A stretch of 64,000 nucleotides of DNA from CAXXOK01 sp963666755 (GTDB lineage Bacteria; Bacillota; Clostridia; Christensenellales; Aristaeellaceae): positions 53,180 to 117,179 of the forward strand of contig CAXXGW010000006.1 of NCBI GenBank assembly GCA_963666755.2, read 5' to 3'. The notes beneath the pieces are model-generated. The model did not search any database and had not been told where the DNA came from. It worked only from the letters and a program-made list of their open reading frames with translations. Shown piece by piece: positions 57,257 to 64,000 of the stretch. How positions within the stretch are numbered: the first letter of the stretch is position 1; every line of letters begins with the position of its first letter. Both the position numbers and the translations under genes were made by a program.

Positions 57257-58099
57257 TCAGGCTTCCGCCGTGGTTGCGGTGTCGGCGGTTGCACTCTGCG
57301 CAGCGGCCAGCCGCGCCGTGTTCAACGCCGCCCACGTTTTCGCCCCCACAATGCCGTCAGCCGCCAGCCCCTGCCCCTGCTGGAACGCGCGCACCGCCGC
57401 GTCCGTGGCTTGGCCAAAGTCGCCGTCCTCGGCCAGCAGGTCGCCGCCCTGCACATCGTTCAGCCACGTTTGCAGCCGCCGTACCGCGCCGCCCTTGCAG
57501 CCGCGACGCACGGTATAAAACTTGTGCACGTCCGACGCATCGGCGGCACTCAGGCCCTCCGGGTTGTCCTTGGTCGTGTCCTCCGCGCTGATCGCGCCGC
57601 CGACCACCACGCCGGAAGGGATCGACACCCCGGCGTAGTCAATCTCCTTGAACAGGATCACATGCGTCCAGCCGTTGTTAAGCGTGCTGCCCGCCACCCG
57701 GCCCATGGTGCTGCCGGAGTGCACCACGTTGCACACGCGGCTTTTGCCGTTTTTATCCACGTCGGTCAGCGCCTTTTCGCCCACGTACAGGCCCACATGC
57801 GTGGCGTCGCCCAGCCCGTCGCCGCGATACTTCGCGGGCGTGCCGTCGCTCACGTCTTCCACAATCAGCAGGCCAGCGCCGGGAACCAGCTTGCCCTCAG
57901 CCTTCGCGTTGGCAATGGTCGCCAGATACGCCGCCGCGTTGCGGTACATGTCATTGCTGCCCGCGTAGGCCATGTGCCCGCCGCACTGGTTCACGCAGTA
58001 TTCCACAAACGCCTGGCAGTCCATCTCTGTGTAGGTGTGCCCTTCGGCCACCGCCGCAACTGCTTTGTCCGCAACAGCCACCCCGCTTGGTTTACTCAT
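57257..58099 (-). CDS. Phage endolysin: cysteine amidase/peptidase plus peptidoglycan-binding domain
   Basis: A 280-residue endolysin. The N-terminal NlpC/P60-like or CHAP-type papain-fold domain has Cys28 (MDCQAFVEYC) and a His in DATHVGLYVG near residue 100. A linker leads to a PG_binding_1 domain (about 195-265, with VRRLQTWLN and DGIVGAKTWAAL). It cleaves the cell-wall peptide stem at the end of infection. No signal peptide, so it needs the holin. AAAGGAGCGA precedes the ATG. A promoter may lie in the 240-base gap upstream, which would allow separate timing of lysis. Confidence 0.88.
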   Translation of the reverse strand: MSKPSGVAVADKAVAAVAEGHTYTEMDCQAFVEYCVNQCGGHMAYAGSNDMYRNAAAYLATIANAKAEGKLVPGAGLLIVEDVSDGTPAKYRGDGLGDATHVGLYVGEKALTDVDKNGKSRVCNVVHSGSTMGRVAGSTLNNGWTHVILFKEIDYAGVSIPSGVVVGGAISAEDTTKDNPEGLSAADASDVHKFYTVRRGCKGGAVRRLQTWLNDVQGGDLLAEDGDFGQATDAAVRAFQQGQGLAADGIVGAKTWAALNTARLAAAQSATADTATTAEA

Positions 58100-58153
58100 A
58101 TTCGCTCCTTTCGATGCATCGGCGAACCATGCGGCCCCACTTGGCTTGCCTGA

Positions 58154-58182
58154 TTTAAAGATAAACTGTTTTCAGAGCGCAA
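58154..58182 (-). promoter_or_regulatory. Putative promoter of the lysis cassette
   Basis: On the minus strand TTGCGC (58182-58177), a 17-base spacer and TTTAAA (58159-58154) lie 55 bases before the endolysin ATG. Confidence 0.45.
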
Positions 58183-58336
58183 GGGATACGCGAAAGGCAC
58201 GCCACGTAACGACCGCAATGTTCCGTGCAACCGCATCCCGGAGAAGGTTCGGGTTTCTTCCCGCCTTGCTTGGGTGCGGGTTTCCTGCGCTTTCGGGAGG
58301 CAAGCCATCCGACCCGCCCCGCCGCGCAGTTGCGCC

Positions 58337-58468
58337 TTACAACTGCGCGATCAACATCTGATACTCGTCGTCCGTCAACCGGCCAACCGCGTAGAGCACA
58401 TCGACCTTCCCGCGCAATCCGGCTACCGCGCCGCGGTCGATCAGCCGTGAAATCACCTGATACAGCAT
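58337..58468 (-). CDS. Small XkdX-like phage protein
   Basis: A 43-residue protein beginning MLYQVISRLIDRGAV and ending LTDDEYQMLIAQL. The pattern (short helical start, then a V-x-x-L-Y-x-V-G-x-L-T-x-x-E-Y-x-x-L-I tail) matches the XkdX family found after tail fibre genes in Firmicute prophages. GGAGG lies 9 bases before the ATG. It fits between the tail protein at 58486 and the endolysin. Its exact role in the tail is not known. Confidence 0.72.
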   Translation of the reverse strand: MLYQVISRLIDRGAVAGLRGKVDVLYAVGRLTDDEYQMLIAQL

Positions 58469-58485
58469 CGTGTTTCGCCTCCGTT

Positions 58486-58749
58486 TTATTCGATTCCCAG
58501 CGTCAGCAGCGCGTTTTGATATTCCAAATCAAGCACCGCCGCGTCCAGCGTCGCAATGGTCGCCCGCGCCGCCTCCAGCGGCGTCAGCAGCCGCGCCCCA
58601 TCGCGCCAGAAGGCCCCGTCCGCGTACCCGTCCCCGATGCCCGCCGCCACATCGCCCACAGGCACCGCGTCCGGAAAATCCTCCGCGTTGCGCGGGTCAA
58701 GCCAGATCACATTAACCACTGCGCCGTTCTCAATCACCGCATACCGCAA
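58486..58749 (-). CDS. Small phage tail-fibre-associated protein
   Basis: An 87-residue protein starting MRYAVIENGAVVNVIWLD, a start seen in phage proteins related to DUF4376 and tail-fibre accessory proteins (an ENGxVxNV element followed by a loop with DGYADGAFWRDG). It ends in an Ala/Leu-rich helix. It lies 13 bases behind the glycine-rich tail protein. AAGGAGGGAT precedes the start. No precise function is known. Confidence 0.7.
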   Translation of the reverse strand: MRYAVIENGAVVNVIWLDPRNAEDFPDAVPVGDVAAGIGDGYADGAFWRDGARLLTPLEAARATIATLDAAVLDLEYQNALLTLGIE

Positions 58750-58762
58750 TGCAATCCCTCCT

Positions 58763-59791
58763 TTACGCCGCGCGCTGGTCGCGGATCACCACAATGCCGC
58801 TGCCGCCCGCAAGGTTCCCGCCGTTGTTGCCGCCCGCGCCGTTGCCGGTGTTGGCCGCGCCTGCCTGATTAACCGCGCTGCCGCCCGGTGCGGCGGTGCC
58901 CTGCGTGCCAGAACCGTCCACATAGGCCATGCCGGGGCCGCCGCTGGCGTACAGTGCCCCGCCGGTTTCCGCAAATTCCCGCGTGGTCGTGCCCTGCCCG
59001 GAGCCGCCGGGATAATTACCGTTGGTGGTTTGCCCGGCGCTGCCGTCATACCCGGCGTCGCCACCCTTTGCGGCGGCATTCCCGTAGCCGCCGCCGCCGG
59101 AGCCGCCCGCGCCGCCCTGATAGTTCGCGTGCGCCGCACCGCCATTGACCGTGTGGCTGAACGCGCTTGTCTGCCCTCCGGCACTGCTTATGGACGCGCT
59201 GCCCGCGCCCACCGTAATGGGGTAACTGGTGCCGGGGGCAAGGGTAATGGCCCCGAATGTGCCCGTATACCCGCCTGCGCCGCCCGCGCCGCTGGAGCTG
59301 GCCCCGCCGCCGCCCACCAGAAACGCATCAATGAACACCGGCTGCGCCACCGTCAGCACCCCGCTGGTCAGGAACTTCACGCGCCAATGCCCGCTCCCAT
59401 CGTCCAGCAAGGTCTTGGTGCCGGTGTAGGCGATGTCCGTCGCAGGATTGAACGTATAGGAAATTTGCGTCCAATCGCTTCCGTCGTAGTAATGTGCCTC
59501 CACGGCTTGCCACGCGCTGCCGTCGTACTGCATCACCCGCGCAATGTTGATCCGTACCGAATTTCTGCGCAGCAGTTCGACCACGTTGGCGCTGGCCGCG
59601 TCCATCTGCATCCAGAGGTCGCCGACCGCCGGGCTTGTCGGGGCCGTAACCGCCGCCGCCCAATGGTTGCAGGGCGTGGCGGTGTTTACCCAAAGCATCC
59701 CCGCAGACCCGGCCGGTTGCACCGTACCCACCTGCACGCGCAGGGAAAGCCCCTGCCCGCCTCCCCCGTGGTTGAAAATCGTGACCGCCAT
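58763..59791 (-). CDS. Glycine-rich phage tail fibre protein
   Basis: A 342-residue protein. The N-terminal third is a structural domain (to about 180). The C-terminal half is a glycine-rich domain with VGGGGASSSGAGGAGGY, GGSGGGGYGNAAAKGGD and a closing NLAGGSGIVVIRDQ, a pattern known from phage receptor-binding tips and glycine-rich tail proteins. The ATG at 59791 overlaps the upstream stop by one base (TAATG), with GGAGG about 10 bases before. It likely contacts the host cell surface. The many Gly codons make this part GC-rich. Confidence 0.82.
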   Translation of the reverse strand: MAVTIFNHGGGGQGLSLRVQVGTVQPAGSAGMLWVNTATPCNHWAAAVTAPTSPAVGDLWMQMDAASANVVELLRRNSVRINIARVMQYDGSAWQAVEAHYYDGSDWTQISYTFNPATDIAYTGTKTLLDDGSGHWRVKFLTSGVLTVAQPVFIDAFLVGGGGASSSGAGGAGGYTGTFGAITLAPGTSYPITVGAGSASISSAGGQTSAFSHTVNGGAAHANYQGGAGGSGGGGYGNAAAKGGDAGYDGSAGQTTNGNYPGGSGQGTTTREFAETGGALYASGGPGMAYVDGSGTQGTAAPGGSAVNQAGAANTGNGAGGNNGGNLAGGSGIVVIRDQRAA

Positions 59792-60795
59792 TACGCGTCC
59801 ACCTCCGATACAGACAGATTGACCGTGAGCGCGCCCGTCGGCACAGCCGAGGCCGTGAACGTTACACTGCCCGCGCCCGCCGCCGATACGCCGCACTCCG
59901 CGTCGTTATACGCCTCCCGGCTTGCCCACGCGGGGGCCGCGTGCAGTGTGCAGTTAGCCGGTACGATGCTTACCGCCTTGGTCTGCGTATACACGCCATC
60001 GCCTGCCGCCCAATCCGCAACGGCCAGCGTTACCGTGGCGTTGCGGGCCTTGTAGCGGTTAATCAGGTTGAGCAGGTTCCCGGCCACGTCGTTGCCCAGC
60101 GTGCTCTGCACGGTGGCAAACCAAGCAGCAAACGCCGCCTGCTCCGTGGCGATCCACGCTTCCATGGCGGTTTTGGTCGTGCCCGACCAGGCCGCGAAGG
60201 CCGCCTGCTCTACCGCCCTGAACCCGGCCAGATCGGCCTGCACCTGCGCGTAGTAGGCGCCGGTATCCGTATCCCCGATGATGGAGGCCACCACGCCGCA
60301 GCGCTCGCTGTCCAGCCGCGTATCGGTAATGCGGTGCTGCGGGATGGCCGTGGTGCCTTTGGCAATAAACAGGTTCGCCAGCCCCAGCTCCCACATACTC
60401 ACGGTGCGGGTGAGCGTCGGGGGCTGCGGCACGGCGGCCGCCACGCCGCGCACCACATACAGGTCGATGGTCAGCATGCTCAGTTCCAGATTCAGGCGCA
60501 GCACCACGGTGTCGATGCGATCCAAATCCGCCTCGGCGGCCTGCACGGTCAGCACACGGTCGGTTTCCTCGTAAAACTGGCGGCCGTTGATGTTGGCGGC
60601 TCCCTCCTTCACCAATACGGTCATCCCCTCCTGCTGCAACACCTGCAGGCAGGTGGAGGGGGTCGGAAACACGCCGTTACGGAAATACCGCGCCAGTAGG
60701 CGCGCGATCACATCCGCGCTGTAGGCGCGGCTGTATGCCGGATTGCCGTTTTCATCCTGGGTCAGGGTCGAATCAAAGGGCCAGGAAACCGCCAT
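59791..60795 (-). CDS. Phage tail baseplate/fibre protein
   Basis: A 334-residue protein starting MAVSWPFDSTLTQDENGNPAYSRAYSADVIARLL, close to the N-terminal region of BppU-like or upper-baseplate proteins of siphoviruses. The middle has two similar EQAAFAAW segments in a helical stretch, and the last 90 residues form a beta-rich domain. GAGGAGG lies 6 bases before the ATG at 60795. The order Gp37-like, this gene, glycine-rich tail protein is that of a tail tip module. Confidence 0.8.
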   Translation of the reverse strand: MAVSWPFDSTLTQDENGNPAYSRAYSADVIARLLARYFRNGVFPTPSTCLQVLQQEGMTVLVKEGAANINGRQFYEETDRVLTVQAAEADLDRIDTVVLRLNLELSMLTIDLYVVRGVAAAVPQPPTLTRTVSMWELGLANLFIAKGTTAIPQHRITDTRLDSERCGVVASIIGDTDTGAYYAQVQADLAGFRAVEQAAFAAWSGTTKTAMEAWIATEQAAFAAWFATVQSTLGNDVAGNLLNLINRYKARNATVTLAVADWAAGDGVYTQTKAVSIVPANCTLHAAPAWASREAYNDAECGVSAAGAGSVTFTASAVPTGALTVNLSVSEVDA

Positions 60796-60827
60796 AAAAA
60801 ACCTCCTCTGCGGCGTAAAAACGCCGC

Positions 60828-61841
60828 TCAGCCGATGCGCCGGTAGGCGACGGGGAGCTTCTCCCCAAACTGCAGGCTCACCTGATGGGTGTTGTTCTTC
60901 CAGACCTCGTTCACTTCGATGATGCGCGCCTCGTACGCCAGTTGCAGGCGATCGTCCCGCACGTCGCACTTGTCGCCCAGATCATACTCGCGGCGGTACA
61001 GGGCGTTTTGCTGCAGCACCGTCGCGTCCAGATTTACAAGCTGCGGGTGTTTGGCAAGCTCCGCCCGGGCCGCGGTATCCACGGCGGCGTAGAAATCGGC
61101 GGCGCTTTGCGCGTCCGCCTGGCTGAGGCCCGTTTCCACCACCAGCTCGCGGCGCACCTCCGCCGCCGAGGCGCGTATGTCCACGGTGATCGCCCCGCCG
61201 TCAAACACGGCAATGGCCACGTTGCGGTAATCGCTGGTATCGCGGGTCAGGGTGAGGGCGTCCACCGTGCCGAAACCCTGACTGAACACCGCGTATGCGT
61301 TTTCGCTCTGGCTCTGGCAGCGATCTAGCCCCTGCCACACCTCGTAGCACAGCCCACCGTCCGGGTATTGCAGGCGGATGCGCTGGCTCAGCTCCTGTAA
61401 TTGCAGCAGCGCGTACGTCGCGTCGCCCAGCTGATCCCCCAGCAAATCGAAGGCAACGCTGCCGCCCAGCGCGAGGCCTGCTGCCACGGTTACGCCGGTG
61501 TCGGCCAGCGCCGGGGCAACCATCGCGCGGCATTGGTCGGCCACATTCGCCACGCCCCAGCAGCGCGGATACACCGCCTTCCAGTTGAGCATCCCTTCCA
61601 GGAAAAAACCGCTCACATTCACGAAATCGCCCTTGACGGTGTGCTCGGTTTCCACCTTTTGCACCATGCCGGTTTCCGGCCGATCCGCCGCGTACAGGTA
61701 AGCGACGGTCGCCTCCCAATCCGCGGCGCGTAGCTGTAAAGCAAAATCCCCGGCTTCGTAGTACCGGCGGTTCCATTGGATATTGACGCATTGCAGCGTC
61801 CTGACCGGCTCAAACGCCGCGTCCAGCCCCAATAGCTCCAT
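60828..61841 (-). CDS. Siphovirus ReqiPepy6 Gp37-like tail protein
   Basis: A 337-residue tail protein. Its start (ELLGLDAAFEPVRTL-x-x-x-x-x-IQWNRRYYEAGDF), with the W-x-R-x-Y-x-x-x-G-x-F element, is a mark of Gp37-like proteins that follow the distal tail protein. The C-terminus (DKCDVRDDRLQLAYEARI and FGEKLP) is typical. It likely forms part of the tail tip hub. GAAGGGAGGCGG precedes the ATG. It is separated from the upstream Dit gene by a 59-bp repeat array, which is unusual inside a phage operon. Confidence 0.86.
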   Translation of the reverse strand: MELLGLDAAFEPVRTLQCVNIQWNRRYYEAGDFALQLRAADWEATVAYLYAADRPETGMVQKVETEHTVKGDFVNVSGFFLEGMLNWKAVYPRCWGVANVADQCRAMVAPALADTGVTVAAGLALGGSVAFDLLGDQLGDATYALLQLQELSQRIRLQYPDGGLCYEVWQGLDRCQSQSENAYAVFSQGFGTVDALTLTRDTSDYRNVAIAVFDGGAITVDIRASAAEVRRELVVETGLSQADAQSAADFYAAVDTAARAELAKHPQLVNLDATVLQQNALYRREYDLGDKCDVRDDRLQLAYEARIIEVNEVWKNNTHQVSLQFGEKLPVAYRRIG

Positions 61842-61924
61842 CCGCCCGCCTCCCTTCCTTCGTCATTCCCGTCCCAAAACCCCCGCCGCATCTTCCCTCG
61901 TCCCGTCCCCCGTCCCCTCCCCGC

Positions 61925-62095
61925 GGGGAAGGTTGGGAAGGGGATCGCAATCCCTTCCCCAAAGCGCGCCAGCGCCGCCCCCCGGGGAAGGTTGGGAAGG
62001 GGACCGCAGTCCCTTCCCCAAAGCGCGCCAGCGCCGCCCCCCGGGGAAGGTTGGGGAGGGGATCGCAATCCCTTCCCCAAAGGGAGCGCCAGCGA
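61925..62095. repeat. Three 59-bp hairpin repeats inside the prophage tail operon
   Basis: Units starting GGGGAAGGTTGGG lie at 61925, 61984 and 62043, 59 bases apart and nearly identical. Each holds GGGAAGGGGAT-CGCA-ATCCCTTCCC or a variant, a stem of about 11 bp. They fill most of the 257-base gap between the Dit and Gp37-like genes. Confidence 0.88.
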
Positions 62096-62098
62096 CCG

Positions 62099-62950
62099 TC
62101 ACGCGCCCATGTACCGTTTGTTGTAATACACGTACACGTCCAGCATGTTGGAGCCCAAATCCGCCGTAAACCCCACGGCGTTGGTGCCCAGCGCGAACAC
62201 GATGCCGTCAAACCGGCTTTGCCTGTCCAGCTGCGGGGAGATTTTGCGCCCGTTCAGGCTCACGCTGCGGGTGTGCCCGTCCACGGCCAGCACATCGCCC
62301 TCGGCCAGCGTGCATAACACGCGCACAAACCCGTCGCCCGCGATCAGCTTGGGGTTGACCACCGTGCCCCGGGCGGTGAACACCGCGCGGCAGTAGGTTA
62401 CGGCATCGCCGTCGTTTTGCAGGTATACCACCTGCGCAAAGGAATACGAGCCGTAGATGCGCCCCACGCCCGCCAGCGCCGCAAACGGATAGCCGCAGCG
62501 CGGCTCGATGCCCGCCAGATTGCGGCCAAAGCTGTCCGCACTGCGGAAATACCCTTCCGGCATCACAAACCCCAGCTTGACCGTCATGCCCCGGTTTACG
62601 TTTTCGGTGGGGATTTCCAGCGTGTCCAGACGGCAGTCGGCGGCATAGCGGCGCGCGCCCTCACGCTGGATGTAGATGTCGTAACTCTGCGCGCCGGTAA
62701 AAAAGGAGGTAATCACCCGCCGCAACGCGTCGTTAAGGGCGGGGCGCAGCACCTTGGCCGTAAAATCCAGCGAGCGGCTGCCCACGCGCTGGCCGGTTAC
62801 CAGATCGCCGTCGCCCACGGCGGCCTTCTGGGTAAACACCTCCACGTTGGGCTTATCCAGCCCCGCCGCGGCCGTGAGGCCGAGGGTTTCGCCGTCGATG
62901 TCGAAGGCGCGGCCGTCGCTGCGCACAAAGCGCACTGTCAAACTGCTCAT
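62099..62950 (-). CDS. Phage distal tail protein (Dit-like)
   Basis: A 283-residue protein of the siphovirus tail component family. The start SSLTVRFVRSDGRAFDI and the LGFVMPEGYFRSAD element in the middle fit the N-terminal ring-forming half of Dit, and the C-terminal half carries a galectin-like beta domain with NGRKISPQLDRQSRF. It joins the tail tube to the tip. The start overlaps the upstream stop by four bases (ATGA at 62947-62950), so it is coupled to the tape measure gene. Confidence 0.86.
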   Translation of the reverse strand: MSSLTVRFVRSDGRAFDIDGETLGLTAAAGLDKPNVEVFTQKAAVGDGDLVTGQRVGSRSLDFTAKVLRPALNDALRRVITSFFTGAQSYDIYIQREGARRYAADCRLDTLEIPTENVNRGMTVKLGFVMPEGYFRSADSFGRNLAGIEPRCGYPFAALAGVGRIYGSYSFAQVVYLQNDGDAVTYCRAVFTARGTVVNPKLIAGDGFVRVLCTLAEGDVLAVDGHTRSVSLNGRKISPQLDRQSRFDGIVFALGTNAVGFTADLGSNMLDVYVYYNKRYMGA

Positions 62951-63780
62951 GCCGTCCCTCCCGCACGCGCCCCGGCCAGCCCGTAGGTGGCCTGCCGCCG
63001 GAGGGCGCGCGCTACCTCATCGGGCGCCTGCGGAGTGTTCTGGAAGGTGATCTGCTGGGTTACATACGTGTCTCCGCCCTCGGCGCGCGGCAGTGCGGCG
63101 CTGCCCGCCGCCTGTGCCGTAACCGGCAGCGCGGCAACCGCGCCGCTTTGCGCGGCGGCGGCAAGGGCGCTTTCCAGCCCCGTGCCTGCGCCCACCGCCG
63201 TTAACAGCGTGCCGCCCAGCGCGGCGCGGGCCGCACCGGCGCTCAGGCGCACGTTTGCGCCCACGGCGGGCAGCACGTCGGCCTGCATGGCTTCCACAAA
63301 GCCGGTTTGCACCCCCAGCGCCAGATAGCGGCCCACCTCGTCATGAAAAAGTCTGGAAGGGCTGGCGATGCCCGCCGCGCGCCGTGCCGCCGCAAGCGCC
63401 GTTTGCACGATGCGCGCCATGGCGGCGCTCAGCGAGGCGCTCATCGCGCTTGCGCCGCTGGCCATGCCACTGACCAGATTTTGCCCCACGCTGTACCCGC
63501 CGCTGTGCGCGGGGGCGCGCGCGGCGTTGGCCGCCGCGTTTACGGCTGCCACGGCGGCGGTCGAGGCCGCGCGGTTGCTGCCGATGCCGGAGGCAAAGCC
63601 GTCGATCCACTGGCCTCCGGCCGTCACGGCGGCAGCCCCCTGTGTGGCGCCCAGCGTGAGCGCCGCAACCGTACCCTCCGCCAGGGCAACCAGCGCGGCC
63701 TGCAAATTGACCAACCCTTCCTGAAAAGCGCTGTCGTCCAGCGCCACGGTAAAGACGACCTGTCCGTCGCCATCGGCCAT
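62947..63780 (-). CDS. Short phage tail tape measure-like protein
   Basis: A 277-residue Ala/Gly-rich protein. The N-terminus (VVFTVALDDSAFQEGLVNLQ) is the usual opening of tape measure proteins, and GIASPSRLFHDEVGRYLALG (near residue 140) is their common C-terminal signature. Tape measures are normally the largest tail protein (600-2000 residues); at 277 the tail would be very short, by the usual rule of about 0.15 nm per residue. GGGAGG lies before the ATG. It is followed by Dit with an overlap and preceded by an unknown gene 3 bases away. Confidence 0.8.
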   Translation of the reverse strand: MADGDGQVVFTVALDDSAFQEGLVNLQAALVALAEGTVAALTLGATQGAAAVTAGGQWIDGFASGIGSNRAASTAAVAAVNAAANAARAPAHSGGYSVGQNLVSGMASGASAMSASLSAAMARIVQTALAAARRAAGIASPSRLFHDEVGRYLALGVQTGFVEAMQADVLPAVGANVRLSAGAARAALGGTLLTAVGAGTGLESALAAAAQSGAVAALPVTAQAAGSAALPRAEGGDTYVTQQITFQNTPQAPDEVARALRRQATYGLAGARAGGTA

Positions 63781-63783
63781 GGG

Positions 63784-64000
63784 TCACACCTCCCGTAACT
63801 GTGTCAGCACATCGGCCGGGTCCTCGCCGGCGGCCAGCCGGCGGTCCAACTCCGCAAGCAGCGCCTGCTCCGCGCGGCTTACCGGCGCGGGCAGCGCCAG
63901 CTGCTCCTTGAGGCGGCGCACGCGGGCGCGCTCCTCCGGGGGCAACGCGGTTTCGTCCAAGGCGCGCAGGCGCACCCGCGCGCCCAGCGCCGTGTTCTCG
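63784..64000 (-). CDS. Phage protein, partial (continues beyond the window)
   Basis: The minus-strand frame is open to the right edge, so the N-terminus is outside. The visible 71 residues are charged and helical (RARVRRLKEQLALP, EQALLAELDRRLAAG, PADVLTQLREV). It ends 3 bases before the tape measure gene. Its place is that of tail assembly chaperones (gpG/gpGT) in siphoviruses, but sequence resemblance is not clear. Confidence 0.6.
   Translation of the reverse strand, partial: ENTALGARVRLRALDETALPPEERARVRRLKEQLALPAPVSRAEQALLAELDRRLAAGEDPADVLTQLREV

Overview
The window looks like the chromosome of a GC-rich, strictly anaerobic Gram-positive bacterium of the class Clostridia (Oscillospirales or Christensenellales type). 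The grounds are class III ribonucleotide reductase, two glycyl-radical enzymes, several radical-SAM proteins, a desulfoferrodoxin, Cna-B/SpaA surface proteins, strong AGGAGG ribosome binding sites, and a Firmicute-type prophage. The genus cannot be named from sequence reading alone.

Layout, left to right. 1-6270: a sugar ABC importer (end of the binding protein plus two permeases) in one operon with a TIM-barrel sugar isomerase, an MDR dehydrogenase without recognisable zinc ligands, a GH57-type glycosidase and a SPASM-type radical-SAM protein. 6717-8621: a cellulose-synthase-like glycosyltransferase with a c-di-GMP-binding PilZ domain. 8927-12196: nrdG and nrdD. NrdD carries a fused glutaredoxin-like tail, and two NrdR-box-like operators sit in front of nrdD. 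12273-14378: a voltage-gated-type cation channel and an orphan radical-SAM protein. 14561-17796: a secreted leucine-rich-repeat protein with a small cysteine phosphatase behind it. 18108-19256: a Gfo/Idh/MocA oxidoreductase. 19604-20087: a 151-bp tandem repeat array. 20143-25170: a glycyl-radical enzyme operon (activase, enzyme, cupin, mannose-6-phosphate-isomerase-like protein). 25171-25996: dispersed repeats and a doubtful transposase scrap. 25997-28049 (minus): tilS-hpt. 28115-28659: a 170-bp repeat array.

28660-45542 (minus) holds a secreted Ala/Thr/Pro-rich protein, a 4501-residue multidomain surface protein that takes up a fifth of the window, and a family-5 solute-binding protein. 46314-47639 is a CPA2 cation/proton antiporter, followed by a 272-bp repeat array. 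48529-51467 is a superoxide/sulfur redox pair: desulfoferrodoxin and a four-domain CoA-disulfide-reductase-like flavoprotein. 51642-55617 holds a membrane GGDEF diguanylate cyclase, then a diiron ODP-type protein translationally coupled to a PAS/HD-GYP phosphodiesterase. A ~245-bp repeat array follows. From 56655 to the right edge, all on the minus strand, lies the tail and lysis end of a siphovirus-like prophage: a very short tape measure, Dit, Gp37-like, tail fibre proteins, XkdX-like, endolysin, XhlA-like and holin.

Three themes link the genes. Anaerobic radical chemistry recurs (nrdDG, glycyl-radical operon, two orphan radical-SAM proteins). A c-di-GMP circuit has a maker (GGDEF), a breaker (HD-GYP next to a probable oxygen sensor) and an effector (PilZ glycosyltransferase), though these are far apart. 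Five tandem arrays of hairpin-rich repeats, four between host operons and one inside the prophage, have unit lengths of 151, 170, 272, ~245 and 59 bp; at least three of them share sequence modules. The best candidates for undescribed biology are the glycyl-radical/cupin/isomerase operon, the sugar importer/GH57/radical-SAM operon, the ODP/HD-GYP pair, the giant surface protein without an LPXTG signal, and the repeat family. No tRNA, rRNA or CRISPR array was recognised.
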